From Bacillota bacterium (GTDB lineage Bacteria > Bacillota > Sulfobacillia > Sulfobacillales > JAIMBI01): a stretch of 45,272 nt of DNA. The notes beneath the pieces were generated by a model. It was not told the origin of the DNA. It was given only the letters and a program-made list of their open reading frames with translations, and made no database searches. Position 1 is the stretch's first letter, and each line of letters starts with the position of its first letter. The translations under genes and the position numbers were made by a program. This document shows, piece after piece, positions 6,695-15,170 of the stretch. The DNA is taken from NCBI GenBank assembly GCA_021797815.1, contig JAJZYZ010000015.1:1-45272 (forward strand), given 5' to 3'.

Positions 6695-8125
6695 ATGTAC
6701 ACACCTGAAGCTGAGAAGAGTGTCCGCCTCTTCTTGAAGTACGGCCTGGTGAGCGATCCGTGGCAGGCTGCCAGCCGCGGTCAGCCAACGCTGGATCCCT
6801 CCCTGGAAGCCACACTCAGCTCCGCGGTCGCGGAGATCTCCAAGGAGCCGATCGACCGTCTGGTGCTGGGTTCCTGGCCCATCACCCAGGCCCAGGTCGA
6901 GACTGGCATCCGTGAAGTGCTGTTGTCGTCGGCCTCGTTCGACGCCTATCTCGCGACCGGCAGGGCTTCTCTGACCGCGGCCAGCCTCAATGAGGCGGTT
7001 CGCCGCGTCCGCCTTTTGGTGCGCGACGGGGGCCTTGGCCGCCTCATGGTGGGGTATGGGTACACGGCCCTGGTGGAAAACCTGATGGCCGTGCGCCACT
7101 ACCGGACCATGCGGGAGGAAGATTTCGTATCCGGACGGCTCCACCGTCCGTGGGTCACGCGCACCCTCGAGTACGAGCTCGCGGCCGGCATGGCGCTTGG
7201 ACACTATGAGCTCATCCCGGGTCCGGAGGGGCGCCTCGTGAAGCTGACCCGCCGCGGCGCCCAGCTCTGGCGCGACGCGCAGGAGCTCTGGCGCGTCACC
7301 GGCTACGCCGACACGCGCCACCGCCTCTCCATGATGGCGGAATTTGCCAACCTGGCCGACCTCGACGAGCTGACCAACCTCATCCTGCCCGACTTCATGG
7401 ATCTGCGGCGCACCTTTGTCGAGTACTGCCGCATTCCTTCCGGAACGCGGCTTTTGGAGGTGGGGTCAGGGTCCGGGATGCTCACCTTTGATTCCGGACT
7501 TTACGAGACCCTGATGCCGTCTTCCCTCACCTGTCTCGACCCTTCGCCCGTCCTGACGGGACTGGCGGTGAAGAAGGCCGAACGTGCGCGGGCTCAGGAC
7601 GTCCGCTTTGTACGGGGGGTGGCCGAATCCCTTCCGTTCCCCGCCGAGAGCTTCGACCATGCCCTGGCCTTCGCCGTGATGCAGTACACCGATCGGGGCC
7701 AGGCCCTGCCCGAGCTCTACCGTGTGCTGCGGCCGGGAGGAAGCCTGGCTATCTCTGTGCCCCTTGACTTGCCGGCCCTGCACCAGGCCGCGATGCAGCG
7801 CTGGTTCAAACCGCTTCAGCGTCCTTCGTATGGCAGCTATGTCTTCGTCTCGCCGACCGACATTGCAGAGCACGCAGCCGCGGCCGGATTTCGCGTGCTG
7901 GACGTATCAGACATGACCACCTCGCTCGACTACTCGCGGCCCGAGCTCACCGTACGCATCATGATGCAGTTTCAGATCTATCAAGACACACTGTCCTCCC
8001 TCCCCTATCAGGCACGGCTCGATCTCCGCGACGACCTTGCCGGCCGCGGGCGCTACCTCCTGAGCCGCGGCGCCAAAGTACGCTTTCAGGCTCCCATGCA
8101 GTTCATCCGACTCCAAAAGCCGTGA
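6695..8125 (+). CDS. class I SAM-dependent methyltransferase with a large N-terminal domain
   Basis: 476 aa. The second half is a Methyltransf_11-type Rossmann domain. LLEVGSGSGMLTFD is the SAM-binding motif I, LPFPAESFDHALAFAVMQY is the post-motif acidic/aromatic strand, and VLRPGGSLAISVP is motif III. The first 240 residues are helical and not a recognised family. Their end (about VKLTRRGAQLW) looks like the wing of a winged-helix domain, as in O-methyltransferases with N-terminal dimerisation domains or as a DNA-binding unit. The ATG at 6695 is chosen because GGGAGGGG lies just before it; an in-frame ATG at 6683 overlaps that sequence. It follows the flavoprotein gene by 66 bp in the same direction. 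The substrate is unknown. Confidence 0.75.
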   Translation: MYTPEAEKSVRLFLKYGLVSDPWQAASRGQPTLDPSLEATLSSAVAEISKEPIDRLVLGSWPITQAQVETGIREVLLSSASFDAYLATGRASLTAASLNEAVRRVRLLVRDGGLGRLMVGYGYTALVENLMAVRHYRTMREEDFVSGRLHRPWVTRTLEYELAAGMALGHYELIPGPEGRLVKLTRRGAQLWRDAQELWRVTGYADTRHRLSMMAEFANLADLDELTNLILPDFMDLRRTFVEYCRIPSGTRLLEVGSGSGMLTFDSGLYETLMPSSLTCLDPSPVLTGLAVKKAERARAQDVRFVRGVAESLPFPAESFDHALAFAVMQYTDRGQALPELYRVLRPGGSLAISVPLDLPALHQAAMQRWFKPLQRPSYGSYVFVSPTDIAEHAAAAGFRVLDVSDMTTSLDYSRPELTVRIMMQFQIYQDTLSSLPYQARLDLRDDLAGRGRYLLSRGAKVRFQAPMQFIRLQKP

Positions 8126-8161
8126 CCTCTTTGACTGACCCCGGGGCCCGGTCGATTGATG

Positions 8162-8190
8162 TTGATTACACGTTTGTACGATTTTAGAAG
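8162..8190 (+). promoter_or_regulatory. candidate sigma-A promoter of the XRE regulator gene
   Basis: TTGATT (8162-8167), a 17-bp spacer and TAGAAG (8185-8190) give a plausible vegetative promoter about 65 bp ahead of the regulator start. It lies in an AT-rich pocket of an otherwise GC-rich sequence. Confidence 0.4.
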
Positions 8191-8207
8191 GAAACTGTAC
8201 GGTATTT

Positions 8208-8222
8208 GGGGAAGCTTTCCCC
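8208..8222 (+). repeat. inverted repeat downstream of the XRE promoter
   Basis: GGGGAA-GCT-TTCCCC forms a 6-bp inverted repeat with a 3-nt centre between the candidate promoter and the start codon. Its place just after the expected transcription start would suit an operator, possibly for the regulator itself, or a 5' mRNA hairpin. It has no T tract. Confidence 0.4.
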
Positions 8223-8253
8223 TACAGTCCCATCAACGCTCGGGGTGATTCCG

Positions 8254-9045
8254 ATGATTGGACCCCGCATCCGTCAGTTGCGTGAGCAGATCGCCATGAG
8301 CCAGGCGAACCTGGCCGACCGCATTCCCCTCTCGCAGAAGCAGGTGTCCCGTATCGAGCGCGATAGCTTCGTGCAGCTCCCTCGTCACACGCTCATCCGC
8401 ATCGCCGAGGTGCTGGGCCTTCCGCTGGCGACCGGTGAGGTGAACGCCTGGCTCGGCCAATGCGCGTACGCACCGCTGGTGCGGCCGGGTCTTCCTCTTC
8501 CGGACGGGCTCGCGAACTGGCTCGCCTGGGCCTCTTCGCTGCCGGTGGCCGTGCTGGACCCGTCGGGCCAGGTCCGCCATCACACCCGCGTCTTCGGCGA
8601 GCTGTGGACCCACGAGTGCCGCCGCTCCGGGAACCTCACGGTCTGGGCGCTGGAGCCGTCGTCCCCTCTTTGCGAACGCGACCGCCGCCGGCTGCTCGCG
8701 TGGCATTGGGGCCTCTTGCGGTACACACGCTCGGAGCCGTGGGTCGATGACGTGGAGCGGATGGTGGCCCGCTTCGGACCCGAGGCGCTGGCTCTTTGGA
8801 ACGGCGTCGAGCACGATGCGCTGCTGCCAAGCGATTTCTCCCAGAGCCCCTGGCACCTTCATGACGAGACGCTCGGCGAACTGTCGTTCCGGGTGGACAT
8901 CAGCCAGCCGGTGTGGCGGCCCGACCTACAGGTGCTGATCTTTCATCCTTTCGACGCCCGGACCCGCCTGTGGTGTGAGGAACACCTGACCCTGGCTTCC
9001 TCCGAGACCCTCTCTGCCACCCTCCCCTATCCGGCTTCCGGGTAG
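8254..9045 (+). CDS. XRE-family transcriptional regulator with MmyB-like C-terminal domain
   Basis: 263 aa. Residues about 3-60 form an HTH_XRE domain (RIRQLREQIAMSQANLADRI, then LSQKQVSRIERD). The remainder has the layout of the MmyB/MLTR ligand-binding domain that accompanies XRE heads. It shows an ERDRRRLLAWHW helix, a central VARFGPEALALWNGV helix, and WHLHDETLGELSFRVDIS leading to a VLIFHPFDARTR strand. Such regulators usually control a nearby oxidoreductase or transport gene and may bind a fatty acid or similar ligand (family knowledge). The ATG at 8254 is preferred because GGGGTGAT, a good ribosome-binding site, lies 5 nt upstream; the longer TTG-started frame is unlikely. It stands between the methyltransferase and the succinate dehydrogenase operon, both possible targets. 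Confidence 0.75.
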   Translation: MIGPRIRQLREQIAMSQANLADRIPLSQKQVSRIERDSFVQLPRHTLIRIAEVLGLPLATGEVNAWLGQCAYAPLVRPGLPLPDGLANWLAWASSLPVAVLDPSGQVRHHTRVFGELWTHECRRSGNLTVWALEPSSPLCERDRRRLLAWHWGLLRYTRSEPWVDDVERMVARFGPEALALWNGVEHDALLPSDFSQSPWHLHDETLGELSFRVDISQPVWRPDLQVLIFHPFDARTRLWCEEHLTLASSETLSATLPYPASG

Positions 9046-9188
9046 CCCCTCGGAGGGGCGGCGGCCTTTGAGGTCCCCCGAATCTCCACAAAGCGTTACA
9101 ATCTATTGCATGGCTAAATAGCGCCAAGCGGCTTCGGGCGCCCTCAGGGCGGCCGCACGGCCGAAATTTCCAAGACGGAGTGGTGCGC

Positions 9189-10865
9189 ATGATCTACAGG
9201 CACGATGTGTTGGTCGTGGGAGCCGGTCTGGCCGGCATGCGGGCAGCCATCGCGGCACAGCAGCACGGCGTCGACGTCGCCATCGTCTCCAAAGTTTATC
9301 CGGTCCGGTCTCATTCCAATGCCGCCCAGGGCGGCATCAATGCATCTTTGGGCGAAGGCGACACCTGGGAGTCGCACGCATACGACACCGTCAAAGGCAG
9401 CGACTACCTGGGAGACCAGGACGCGATTGAGATTCTCGCCAGAGAGGCTCCGCAGGCGGTTCTGGAACTGGAGCACTGGGGCGTCAACTTCAGCCGGGAC
9501 GAGACAGGCCACCTTGGCACCCGCAACTTTGGCGGGGCATCGCAGGCCCGCACGTACTTCGTGGCAGACATCACGGGTCAGGCCCTTCTGCAGATTATGT
9601 TTGAGCAGCTGGTGCACTCCGGGCTCAAGATGTACAACGAGTGGTTCGTGACGAGTCTGGTGCTGTCTGAGAACCGGGTCGTGGGCGTACTGGCCATCGA
9701 CATGCGCAGCGGACAGCTCCACGGGATAACGGCCAAGTCAGTCGTGATTGCGAGCGGCGGCATGGGCCGGGTGTTTGAGCCGTCCACGAACGCCCTTATC
9801 TGCACTGGGGACGGCATGGCTATCGCGTACCGGGCCGGGGCCCAGCTCATGGACATGGAGATGATGCAGTACCACCCCACCACGCTCAAGGGGTCCGGGG
9901 CTCTTTTGACCGAAGGGGCGCGGGGCGAGGGCGCCTATCTCCTGAACGCCGCTGGCGACCGGTTCATGAAAACCTCGGCGCCCAACAAGATGGAACTGGC
10001 GAGCCGCGACGTGGTCTCGCGGGCCGAGCAGACGGAAATCAACGAGGGCCGCGGCGTCGACGGCTGTGTCTTCCTGGACTGCCGGCACCTGGGCCGCGAC
10101 CTCATCATGACCAAGCTCGGACAGATTCACGAACTGGCCCTGGAACTGGCCGGGGTTGACATCGTGAAAGACCCCGTTCCGGTGCGGCCAGGTTTCCACT
10201 ACCCGATGGGCGGCATCAAGACCGATGTGTTCGGGGAAACGTCCGTACCGGGCCTGTACGCCGCCGGAGAGGCTGCCTGTGTCTCCATTCATGGCGGGAA
10301 CCGGCTCGGCGCCAACTCCCTGCTCGACACCGTCATCTATGGCCGTCGCGCGGGCGAGGCCGCCGCGGAAGCGGCCGCCAACCTTGCGGGCGAGGACGTG
10401 AGCGATTCGGCCGTGCGCGACGAGGAGCGCCGTATCCAGGATCTGGTCGACCGGCCCGACCGGGGTCAGTTTGCGGCCAAAGTTCGGTGGGACATGGGCA
10501 TCGGCATGGTGACCAACTGCGGAGTGTTCCGCGAGCAAAAGGGACTCGAGGCCTGCGGCGACCTTCTGCACGACCTGAAGGAGCGCTACACGCAGGTGCA
10601 CGTGGGCGACAAGGGACGCGTGTTCAACACCAATCTCCTGTCGGTGCTGGAGCTTCGCAACATGCTGGATCTGGCGGAGGCCGTGCAGGTTACCGCCCTC
10701 ACCCGGACAGAGAGCCGGGGGGCGCACACCCGCACCGACTACCCGGAGCGGGACGACGAGCACTGGCTGCGGCACATCCTTCTGGAGTACCGCGATGAGG
10801 GCCCCGCGGTCAGTTACCGGCCGGTCACGATTACCCAGTGGGAGCCGCAGGTTCGCACGTACTAG
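9189..10865 (+). CDS. sdhA: succinate dehydrogenase / fumarate reductase flavoprotein subunit
   Basis: 558 aa. It oxidises succinate to fumarate with FAD and passes electrons to the iron-sulfur subunit. Visible are the N-terminal FAD fold ([16 protein letters not shown]), the SHSNAAQGG motif in which His42 would bind FAD covalently, and [20 protein letters not shown] in the substrate domain. [20 protein letters not shown] forms the C-terminal FAD-binding part. The ATG at 9189 has GGAG 8 nt upstream; the GTG at 9180 overlaps that site. A TACAAT hexamer lies about 80 bp upstream, but I see no matching -35. It is first in the operon sdhA-sdhB-sdhE. Length and motifs are typical, and the partner subunits place it in the non-classical type E complex. 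Confidence 0.95.
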   Translation: MIYRHDVLVVGAGLAGMRAAIAAQQHGVDVAIVSKVYPVRSHSNAAQGGINASLGEGDTWESHAYDTVKGSDYLGDQDAIEILAREAPQAVLELEHWGVNFSRDETGHLGTRNFGGASQARTYFVADITGQALLQIMFEQLVHSGLKMYNEWFVTSLVLSENRVVGVLAIDMRSGQLHGITAKSVVIASGGMGRVFEPSTNALICTGDGMAIAYRAGAQLMDMEMMQYHPTTLKGSGALLTEGARGEGAYLLNAAGDRFMKTSAPNKMELASRDVVSRAEQTEINEGRGVDGCVFLDCRHLGRDLIMTKLGQIHELALELAGVDIVKDPVPVRPGFHYPMGGIKTDVFGETSVPGLYAAGEAACVSIHGGNRLGANSLLDTVIYGRRAGEAAAEAAANLAGEDVSDSAVRDEERRIQDLVDRPDRGQFAAKVRWDMGIGMVTNCGVFREQKGLEACGDLLHDLKERYTQVHVGDKGRVFNTNLLSVLELRNMLDLAEAVQVTALTRTESRGAHTRTDYPERDDEHWLRHILLEYRDEGPAVSYRPVTITQWEPQVRTY

Positions 10866-10903
10866 GCCTCCCCTTACCCTTTGCATTGAAGGCAGGTGCT
10901 TTC

Positions 10904-11890
10904 ATGGATATCAAGCTGAAGGTGCGGCGCCAGAATCCAGAGGCGGACGACAAGCCGTTCTGGAAAGACTACGCCGTCGAAGTGCCCGAGTACTACACGC
11001 TCCTCGACGCTCTCTTGAAAGTCCGCGAAGAGGTGGACGAGACCCTTGCGCTTCGCTGTTCGTGCCGCAGTCACATCTGCGGTTCGTGCGGCATGCGCGT
11101 TAACGGCCACGCGGCGCTGGCATGCAAGACCAAGCTGTCGGACATCGACCAGGGAGCCGTCACGGTGGAGCCGATGGGCAACATGCCCGTCATCCGGGAC
11201 CTGGTGGTGGATCTGGAGCCATTTTGGAACAAGCTCTACAGCATCAAGCCCTACCTGCAGCCGGCCACAGACCCGCCGGAGCGCGAGTATGTGGTGCCGA
11301 ACGACACCATGTTTCATCTCGATGGAGTCGTGAACTGCATCATGTGCGGCGCCTGTGTTTCGGACTGCGAGTCGCTGTCCGTGAACCCCATCTTCATCGG
11401 CCCCACGGCGCTTGCCAAAGAATACCGCTTCGTGGCCGACCCCCGCGACGCGGCCGACCGCGAACGGCTGACGCAGATGAACGGACCGGGCGGCGTGTGG
11501 GACTGCACCCACTGCTTCCAGTGCGTCGAGGTGTGCCCGAAAGACGTGGCGCCCATGGAGCGCATCATGGCCATGCGCCGGATGATGATGGACATGGGCA
11601 TGGAGCAGAACAACGGCGCCAAGCGGGCCAACGCCTTCATGGACCTGGTCGGCAGCTACGGGCGGCTCGACGAGACGCGGCTCCTCATGCGCAGTGTGTC
11701 CGGCTTGGGCGAGCTCATGAGCTTCTCCAAGGTGGGGCTGCGCGCGCTTTGGAAAGGCAAGCTGCCTCCCCTGCGGCCGCACCGGATCGCCGGTGCCCCG
11801 GCCGTGCGCCGGATTCTTGAGCGGGCCCGCAACCAGCGCCCGCGGCGCTTCAAGGTGCATCAGGCTCAGGAGGAGGGAGTGCGCGCATGA
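10904..11890 (+). CDS. sdhB: succinate dehydrogenase iron-sulfur subunit with a four-cysteine third cluster motif
   Basis: 328 aa, longer than the usual 240 because of a basic C-terminal extension. Cys54, Cys59, Cys62 and Cys74 (CRSHICGSCGMRVNG and ALAC) hold the [2Fe-2S] cluster. Cys145, 148, 151 and 155 (CIMCGACVSDC) hold a [4Fe-4S] cluster. The third motif, CTHCFQCVEVCPK (Cys201, 204, 207, 211), has an extra cysteine where the classical enzymes that bind [3Fe-4S] lack one. This is the mark of archaeal-type (type E) enzymes, in which a second [4Fe-4S] is expected. The ATG at 10904 follows GCAGGTG. The gene starts 38 bp after sdhA, and its stop overlaps the sdhE start as ATGA. There is no sign of membrane spans. 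Confidence 0.93.
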   Translation: MDIKLKVRRQNPEADDKPFWKDYAVEVPEYYTLLDALLKVREEVDETLALRCSCRSHICGSCGMRVNGHAALACKTKLSDIDQGAVTVEPMGNMPVIRDLVVDLEPFWNKLYSIKPYLQPATDPPEREYVVPNDTMFHLDGVVNCIMCGACVSDCESLSVNPIFIGPTALAKEYRFVADPRDAADRERLTQMNGPGGVWDCTHCFQCVEVCPKDVAPMERIMAMRRMMMDMGMEQNNGAKRANAFMDLVGSYGRLDETRLLMRSVSGLGELMSFSKVGLRALWKGKLPPLRPHRIAGAPAVRRILERARNQRPRRFKVHQAQEEGVRA

Positions 11891-12768
11891 AGTACGCGTT
11901 TTATCCGGGATGTGTCGCCAAAGGAGGCACGCCCGAGCTCTATCAGGCCATGACCGCGGTCGGTGAAAAGCTGGGACTGGAGCTCCATGAGCTGACGGGT
12001 GCCGCCTGCACGGGGGCGGGCGTCATTACGGAACGGGATCCCTTTGCCGGCGACGTGGTCAACAGCCGCACCTTTGCCATGGCAGAGCAGCTCGGCCTGC
12101 CCGTGATGACCATCTGCAGCACCTGCACGGGCGTCATGATGGGTGTGAAGGGCCGGGTGGACGCGCACGACGACTACCGGGAGCGGGTGAACCAGCTCCT
12201 GGCCGACGAAGACCTCCACTACAGCGGCCAGACCGATGTGAAGCACCTGTTGTGGGTGCTGGTGGAAGACCTCGGACTCGACAAGCTGAAGGCGATGGTC
12301 GTCAACCCGCTGCAGGGCATGCGTCTGGCGCCGTTTTACGGCTGCTATGTCGTCCGTCCGTCGAAGGACGTCGACCCCCTGCGCCTCGGCCGCATGGGCT
12401 ACCTGGAGAAAGTCATTGAGGCCCTCGGCGCCGAGCCTGTGGAGGAGTACCGCGGTAAGGACAAGTGCTGCGGCTTTCCCCTCCTCGAGACCAACCGCCG
12501 CGGCTCGCTGGCGCTCACTGGCAAGCGTCTCGCAGAGGCGCGGGACGCGGGCGCCGACGCCCTCGTGACCCCCTGCCCGCTCTGCCACCTAAACCTCGAC
12601 GGTCAGCAGCCCGAAACGCCCGAGGCCGGCCGGGTTGACGCCATGCCGGTCATGCACCTGCCCCAGGCCATCGGCCTGGCGATTGGCATCACCCCCGAGC
12701 GGCTCGGACTCCACCGGCACATCATCGACACCAAGAAGATCCTGGCCAAGGTCGCCGTGGCCGGCTAG
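11887..12768 (+). CDS. sdhE: CCG-domain subunit SdhE of type E succinate dehydrogenase (HdrB-like)
   Basis: 293 aa with two cysteine-rich CCG modules like heterodisulfide reductase subunit B. The C-terminal module is complete: Cys153, Cys194-Cys195 (KCCGFPLL) and Cys230/Cys233 (CPLC), the pattern that binds an unusual [4Fe-4S] cluster. The N-terminal module has Cys9, then Ala40-Cys41 where a CC pair is expected, then Cys77 and Cys80, so it may hold zinc or a different site. In type E enzymes this subunit replaces the haem-carrying membrane anchors and links the complex to the quinone pool. It is translationally coupled to sdhB. A companion SdhF is not found downstream, where an unrelated HIT gene follows. 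It should not be confused with the unrelated SdhE/SdhAF2 flavinylation factor. Confidence 0.88.
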   Translation: MKYAFYPGCVAKGGTPELYQAMTAVGEKLGLELHELTGAACTGAGVITERDPFAGDVVNSRTFAMAEQLGLPVMTICSTCTGVMMGVKGRVDAHDDYRERVNQLLADEDLHYSGQTDVKHLLWVLVEDLGLDKLKAMVVNPLQGMRLAPFYGCYVVRPSKDVDPLRLGRMGYLEKVIEALGAEPVEEYRGKDKCCGFPLLETNRRGSLALTGKRLAEARDAGADALVTPCPLCHLNLDGQQPETPEAGRVDAMPVMHLPQAIGLAIGITPERLGLHRHIIDTKKILAKVAVAG

Positions 12769-12787
12769 GCGCGACCGGAGCGCGCTC

Positions 12788-12821
12788 GAAACGCCCTGGC
12801 CGCGCAAGGCCGGGGCGTTTC
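12788..12821 (+). terminator. hairpin terminating the sdh operon
   Basis: GAAACGCCCTGGCC (12788-12801) pairs over 14 bp with GGCCGGGGCGTTTC (12808-12821), one of them a G-U pair, around the loop GCGCAA. It begins 20 bp after the sdhE stop. The T run is short and lies in the stem, so termination may be partial. Confidence 0.65.
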
Positions 12822-12892
12822 CTGCATGGAGCCGAAAGCGGTGTGGGGCGGCGGTGCCTGCCGCCCGTGGGCGCACCGAGACTGCAGGGGAA

Positions 12893-13405
12893 ATGTACGG
12901 CTGGGCTGGAAGGAGGACAATCATCAACCCCTATTCTCACGCGCCGCCGGATTACGCGTGTCCGTTCTGTCAGGTGGTGGCAGGCATCGATCGGCCGGGA
13001 TGGGGCACGCGCCAGAGCGACGTCGTGTACCGGAACTCCCTCGCGACGGCGTTCATCGCCGCCAAGTGGTGGCCCAACAATCCGGGGCATGTCCTGGTGG
13101 TGCCCAATCCGCACTTTGAGAATCTGTTCGACCTGCCCATGCAGTACGCCGCCTATATCCATGAAGCGGCGCAGGTGGTGGCACGCGCCATGAAAGCGGC
13201 GTACGGCTGCCAGGGCATCTCGACGCGCCAGCACAACGAACCGGCGGGACAGCAGGATGTCTTCCATTACCACCTCCATGTCTATCCCCGCTACCTTCAG
13301 GACGACCTCTATCTCACCACCGGATTGCCCGCGGCACCGGAAGACCGTGCGAGCGCCGGCGACCGGATCCGTCAGGCCATTGCGGCGGAAGGTGCGGGCC
13401 CCTGA
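12893..13405 (+). CDS. HIT-family nucleotide hydrolase/transferase
   Basis: 170 aa from the ATG used here. The histidine triad HYHLHVYPRY is near the C-terminus and is preceded by QHNEPAGQQDVFH, the usual catalytic loop. CPFCQVVAG near the N-terminus resembles the zinc-binding cysteines of HIT hydrolases. These enzymes cleave dinucleoside polyphosphates or AMP-lysine-type compounds. The start is uncertain. The ATG at 12893 has only AGGGGA at 2 nt, while a perfect AGGAGG at 12911-12916 points to an AUC codon (12920 or 12923) followed by NPYSHAPPDYACPFC. The mature protein may thus begin with INPYSH. It follows the sdh operon terminator and seems to be a separate unit. Confidence 0.85.
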   Translation: MYGWAGRRTIINPYSHAPPDYACPFCQVVAGIDRPGWGTRQSDVVYRNSLATAFIAAKWWPNNPGHVLVVPNPHFENLFDLPMQYAAYIHEAAQVVARAMKAAYGCQGISTRQHNEPAGQQDVFHYHLHVYPRYLQDDLYLTTGLPAAPEDRASAGDRIRQAIAAEGAGP

Positions 13406-13462
13406 CGCTCCGGGTTCGGAGATCTGGCCGCGCCGGCGGTTTCTCGAGGCCGCAAGTTGCGT

Positions 13463-13490
13463 TTGCCGGCTCCCGGGCCTAAACTATAGA
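13463..13490 (+). promoter_or_regulatory. candidate promoter of the A-type Fe-S carrier gene
   Basis: TTGCCG (13463-13468), a 16-bp spacer and TATAGA (13485-13490) form a sigma-A-like promoter about 70 bp ahead of the Fe-S carrier start. The AT-rich CTAAACTATAGATTGG stands out from its GC-rich surroundings. Confidence 0.5.
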
Positions 13491-13562
13491 TTGGTAAGCA
13501 TGATGGCGATCGGCTTGAGGCGACGGCGCGCGCCCGGCGTCGTGAAGATTAGGGAGGTCTTT

Positions 13563-13877
13563 ATGCAGCTTACGATTACACCCGCGGCCGAAAAGGCGTT
13601 CGGCAGCCTCGTCGACGAACGCGGTGCCGCGTATATCCGCGTGTGGGCCGGACAGGCCTGCGGCTGCGGCCGCATCGGATATCGCATGGCCGTCGAAGAG
13701 ACCCCGGCGGACGAGGACACACTGATTCCGGCCGGCACGCTGAACCTCGTTGTGGCTCCTGAATGCGGGCCGCACCTCGAGGGGGGCGTCATCGACTACA
13801 TTGATGAGCCGCTCCGGTCAGGCTTCACCATTGAGAATCCGAACGTACCCTCCGGATGCTCCTGCGGCGGGCACTGA
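13563..13877 (+). CDS. A-type iron-sulfur carrier protein (IscA/HesB-like)
   Basis: 104 aa. It belongs to the small carriers that hold Fe-S clusters and hand them to apoproteins. The three ligand cysteines fall at the canonical positions: Cys35 (in QACGCGRIGY, with Cys33 as an extra) and Cys99/Cys101 in the C-terminal SGCSCGGH. The ATG at 13563 is preceded by GGGAGG at 5 nt. A promoter upstream and an intrinsic terminator directly downstream make it a single-gene transcript. It lies near the iron-sulfur-rich sdh operon, which would be a natural client, but this is inference from position. The sequence departs from standard IscA in the central region, so an HesB-like or selenium/sulfur-related subfamily is possible. 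Confidence 0.8.
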   Translation: MQLTITPAAEKAFGSLVDERGAAYIRVWAGQACGCGRIGYRMAVEETPADEDTLIPAGTLNLVVAPECGPHLEGGVIDYIDEPLRSGFTIENPNVPSGCSCGGH

Positions 13878-13891
13878 GAGCGGAATCGGCG

Positions 13892-13918
13892 ACCGCCCTC
13901 CGCAAGGGGGGCGGTTTT
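13892..13918 (+). terminator. intrinsic terminator of the Fe-S carrier gene
   Basis: ACCGCCCTCC (13892-13901) pairs over 10 bp (one G-U) with GGGGGGCGGT (13906-13915) around a stable GCAA tetraloop, followed by TTTT. It lies 15 bp after the stop codon. Confidence 0.85.
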
Positions 13919-13943
13919 CCTATCGTGGGCTCGGGTGCGCCTG

Positions 13944-15170
13944 TCAGCCAGGGTGGGAGACGGTGGCCGCCTCGACCGGCGCCGGGGCAGGGAGAAGCGT
14001 CGCTCCGAGGAGTGAGCCCACCGCGCCAATTCCCATGATGACGACAGTCCAGTTGACGATGACGGAGAGACTGGGGCCGACCCAGATGGCCGCCATCCAG
14101 CTGAGGAACACGACCAGGCCGAAAAGCGTAATCCGCCGACGCCCGCGCGCGGCGCCGTAGTAGAGGGCAATCAGCAGGAGCCCCTGCCCCACCATCGCCA
14201 CGGTGTACGGCAGAAGTTCACCCGCCACCGGCAGGAATCGCACCCCGAGCGCTATCCGGATCACGAGCGGACCCCCGAGCGCGTACAGGCCGACTCCCAA
14301 AACCCCGAGTCCCACCATGCCGACAATCGAATATAGAAGGTAGCGGGTGCCTTCTGACGGCCGCCGCTGGGTGGAGCTCAGGAGGACCGTGCCAATAGAG
14401 CCGGCAAAGAACATAGGTGCCCGGCCGATAGTCGCAAGCCCCCCGTAGAAGCCGGCCGCGCGCGGAGGAAGGGCATGCTTGGCGGCCAGCACGTCGGCGC
14501 TCGTAAGGACCAGTGCCAGCATTCCCACCGCCCCGGCATTCCACAGCGCCCCGAAGGAGTTGAGACCGGTGGAGGCCGCGACCCGTACGGCCCGCCGGGC
14601 TCCGGTAAAGGACACGGCGATGTCGGTCAGACTTACGAGCGGTCCGACGATGACAAGACCCAGGAGGCCGAAAGATCCGAGATATACGATGGCGGCCCCC
14701 AGTGTGTAGCCGATGGCGTCCCAGGCAATCGCCACCGCCGCCCAGCCAAACCGTCCCGCCCACTGCAGGAGGCCGACATTGAGCCCATACGCGTAGGCGG
14801 GAATCACGGCCAGGGCGAAGATGACCAGAAGATCCGGCGGCAGGTTAAACAGCCTGGCGACGGGGATGCGAAGCCAGGCCAGGAGGCCGAAAACCCCGAC
14901 ACCGGCCAGGACGAACACGAGGTTCAGCCGGTTAAGCTGGCCGGGCCCGGTGCCCCGCCGGGTGTACACGAGCGCAATGACCGAAACCGGCACCTCGACC
15001 AGAAGCACCAGAGTCCCGAGCGCTGTCAGAACACCGTAGTGAATCGGGCCCAGCATACGGGCCACCACGACATGGTAGAGGACGTTGGCGACGCCGGCGG
15101 CCAGGGCGCCGGCGTTGAAAAGCGTGTTGTCCCGCCAGAAGTGCGGCTCGTTCCCGGCCCGGCTGTTCAT
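13944..15170 (-). CDS. polysaccharide flippase-like multi-span membrane protein
   Basis: About 408 aa with some 12 hydrophobic segments. The N-terminal part (FNAGALAAGVANVLYHVVVA, then RMLGPIHYGVL) is the usual opening of Wzx/MurJ-like lipid-linked oligosaccharide flippases of the MOP superfamily: a first helix, then the ARxLGPxxYG loop. The C-terminus is weakly conserved. The ATG at 15170 fits the family's usual start and has CGGAG close upstream; a longer frame to 15272 lacks a better signal. It converges on the Fe-S carrier gene and is separated from codY by about 650 bp of unassigned sequence. No glycan-assembly gene adjoins it, so the substrate is unknown. The GT4 gene at 27521 is on the same strand but far away. 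Confidence 0.65.
   Translation of the reverse strand: MNSRAGNEPHFWRDNTLFNAGALAAGVANVLYHVVVARMLGPIHYGVLTALGTLVLLVEVPVSVIALVYTRRGTGPGQLNRLNLVFVLAGVGVFGLLAWLRIPVARLFNLPPDLLVIFALAVIPAYAYGLNVGLLQWAGRFGWAAVAIAWDAIGYTLGAAIVYLGSFGLLGLVIVGPLVSLTDIAVSFTGARRAVRVAASTGLNSFGALWNAGAVGMLALVLTSADVLAAKHALPPRAAGFYGGLATIGRAPMFFAGSIGTVLLSSTQRRPSEGTRYLLYSIVGMVGLGVLGVGLYALGGPLVIRIALGVRFLPVAGELLPYTVAMVGQGLLLIALYYGAARGRRRITLFGLVVFLSWMAAIWVGPSLSVIVNWTVVIMGIGAVGSLLGATLLPAPAPVEAATVSHPG

Noticed and set aside
8128-8152. GC-rich GACC...GGTC sequence after the methyltransferase as terminator
   Set aside because: The pairing is short and interrupted and there is no T run.
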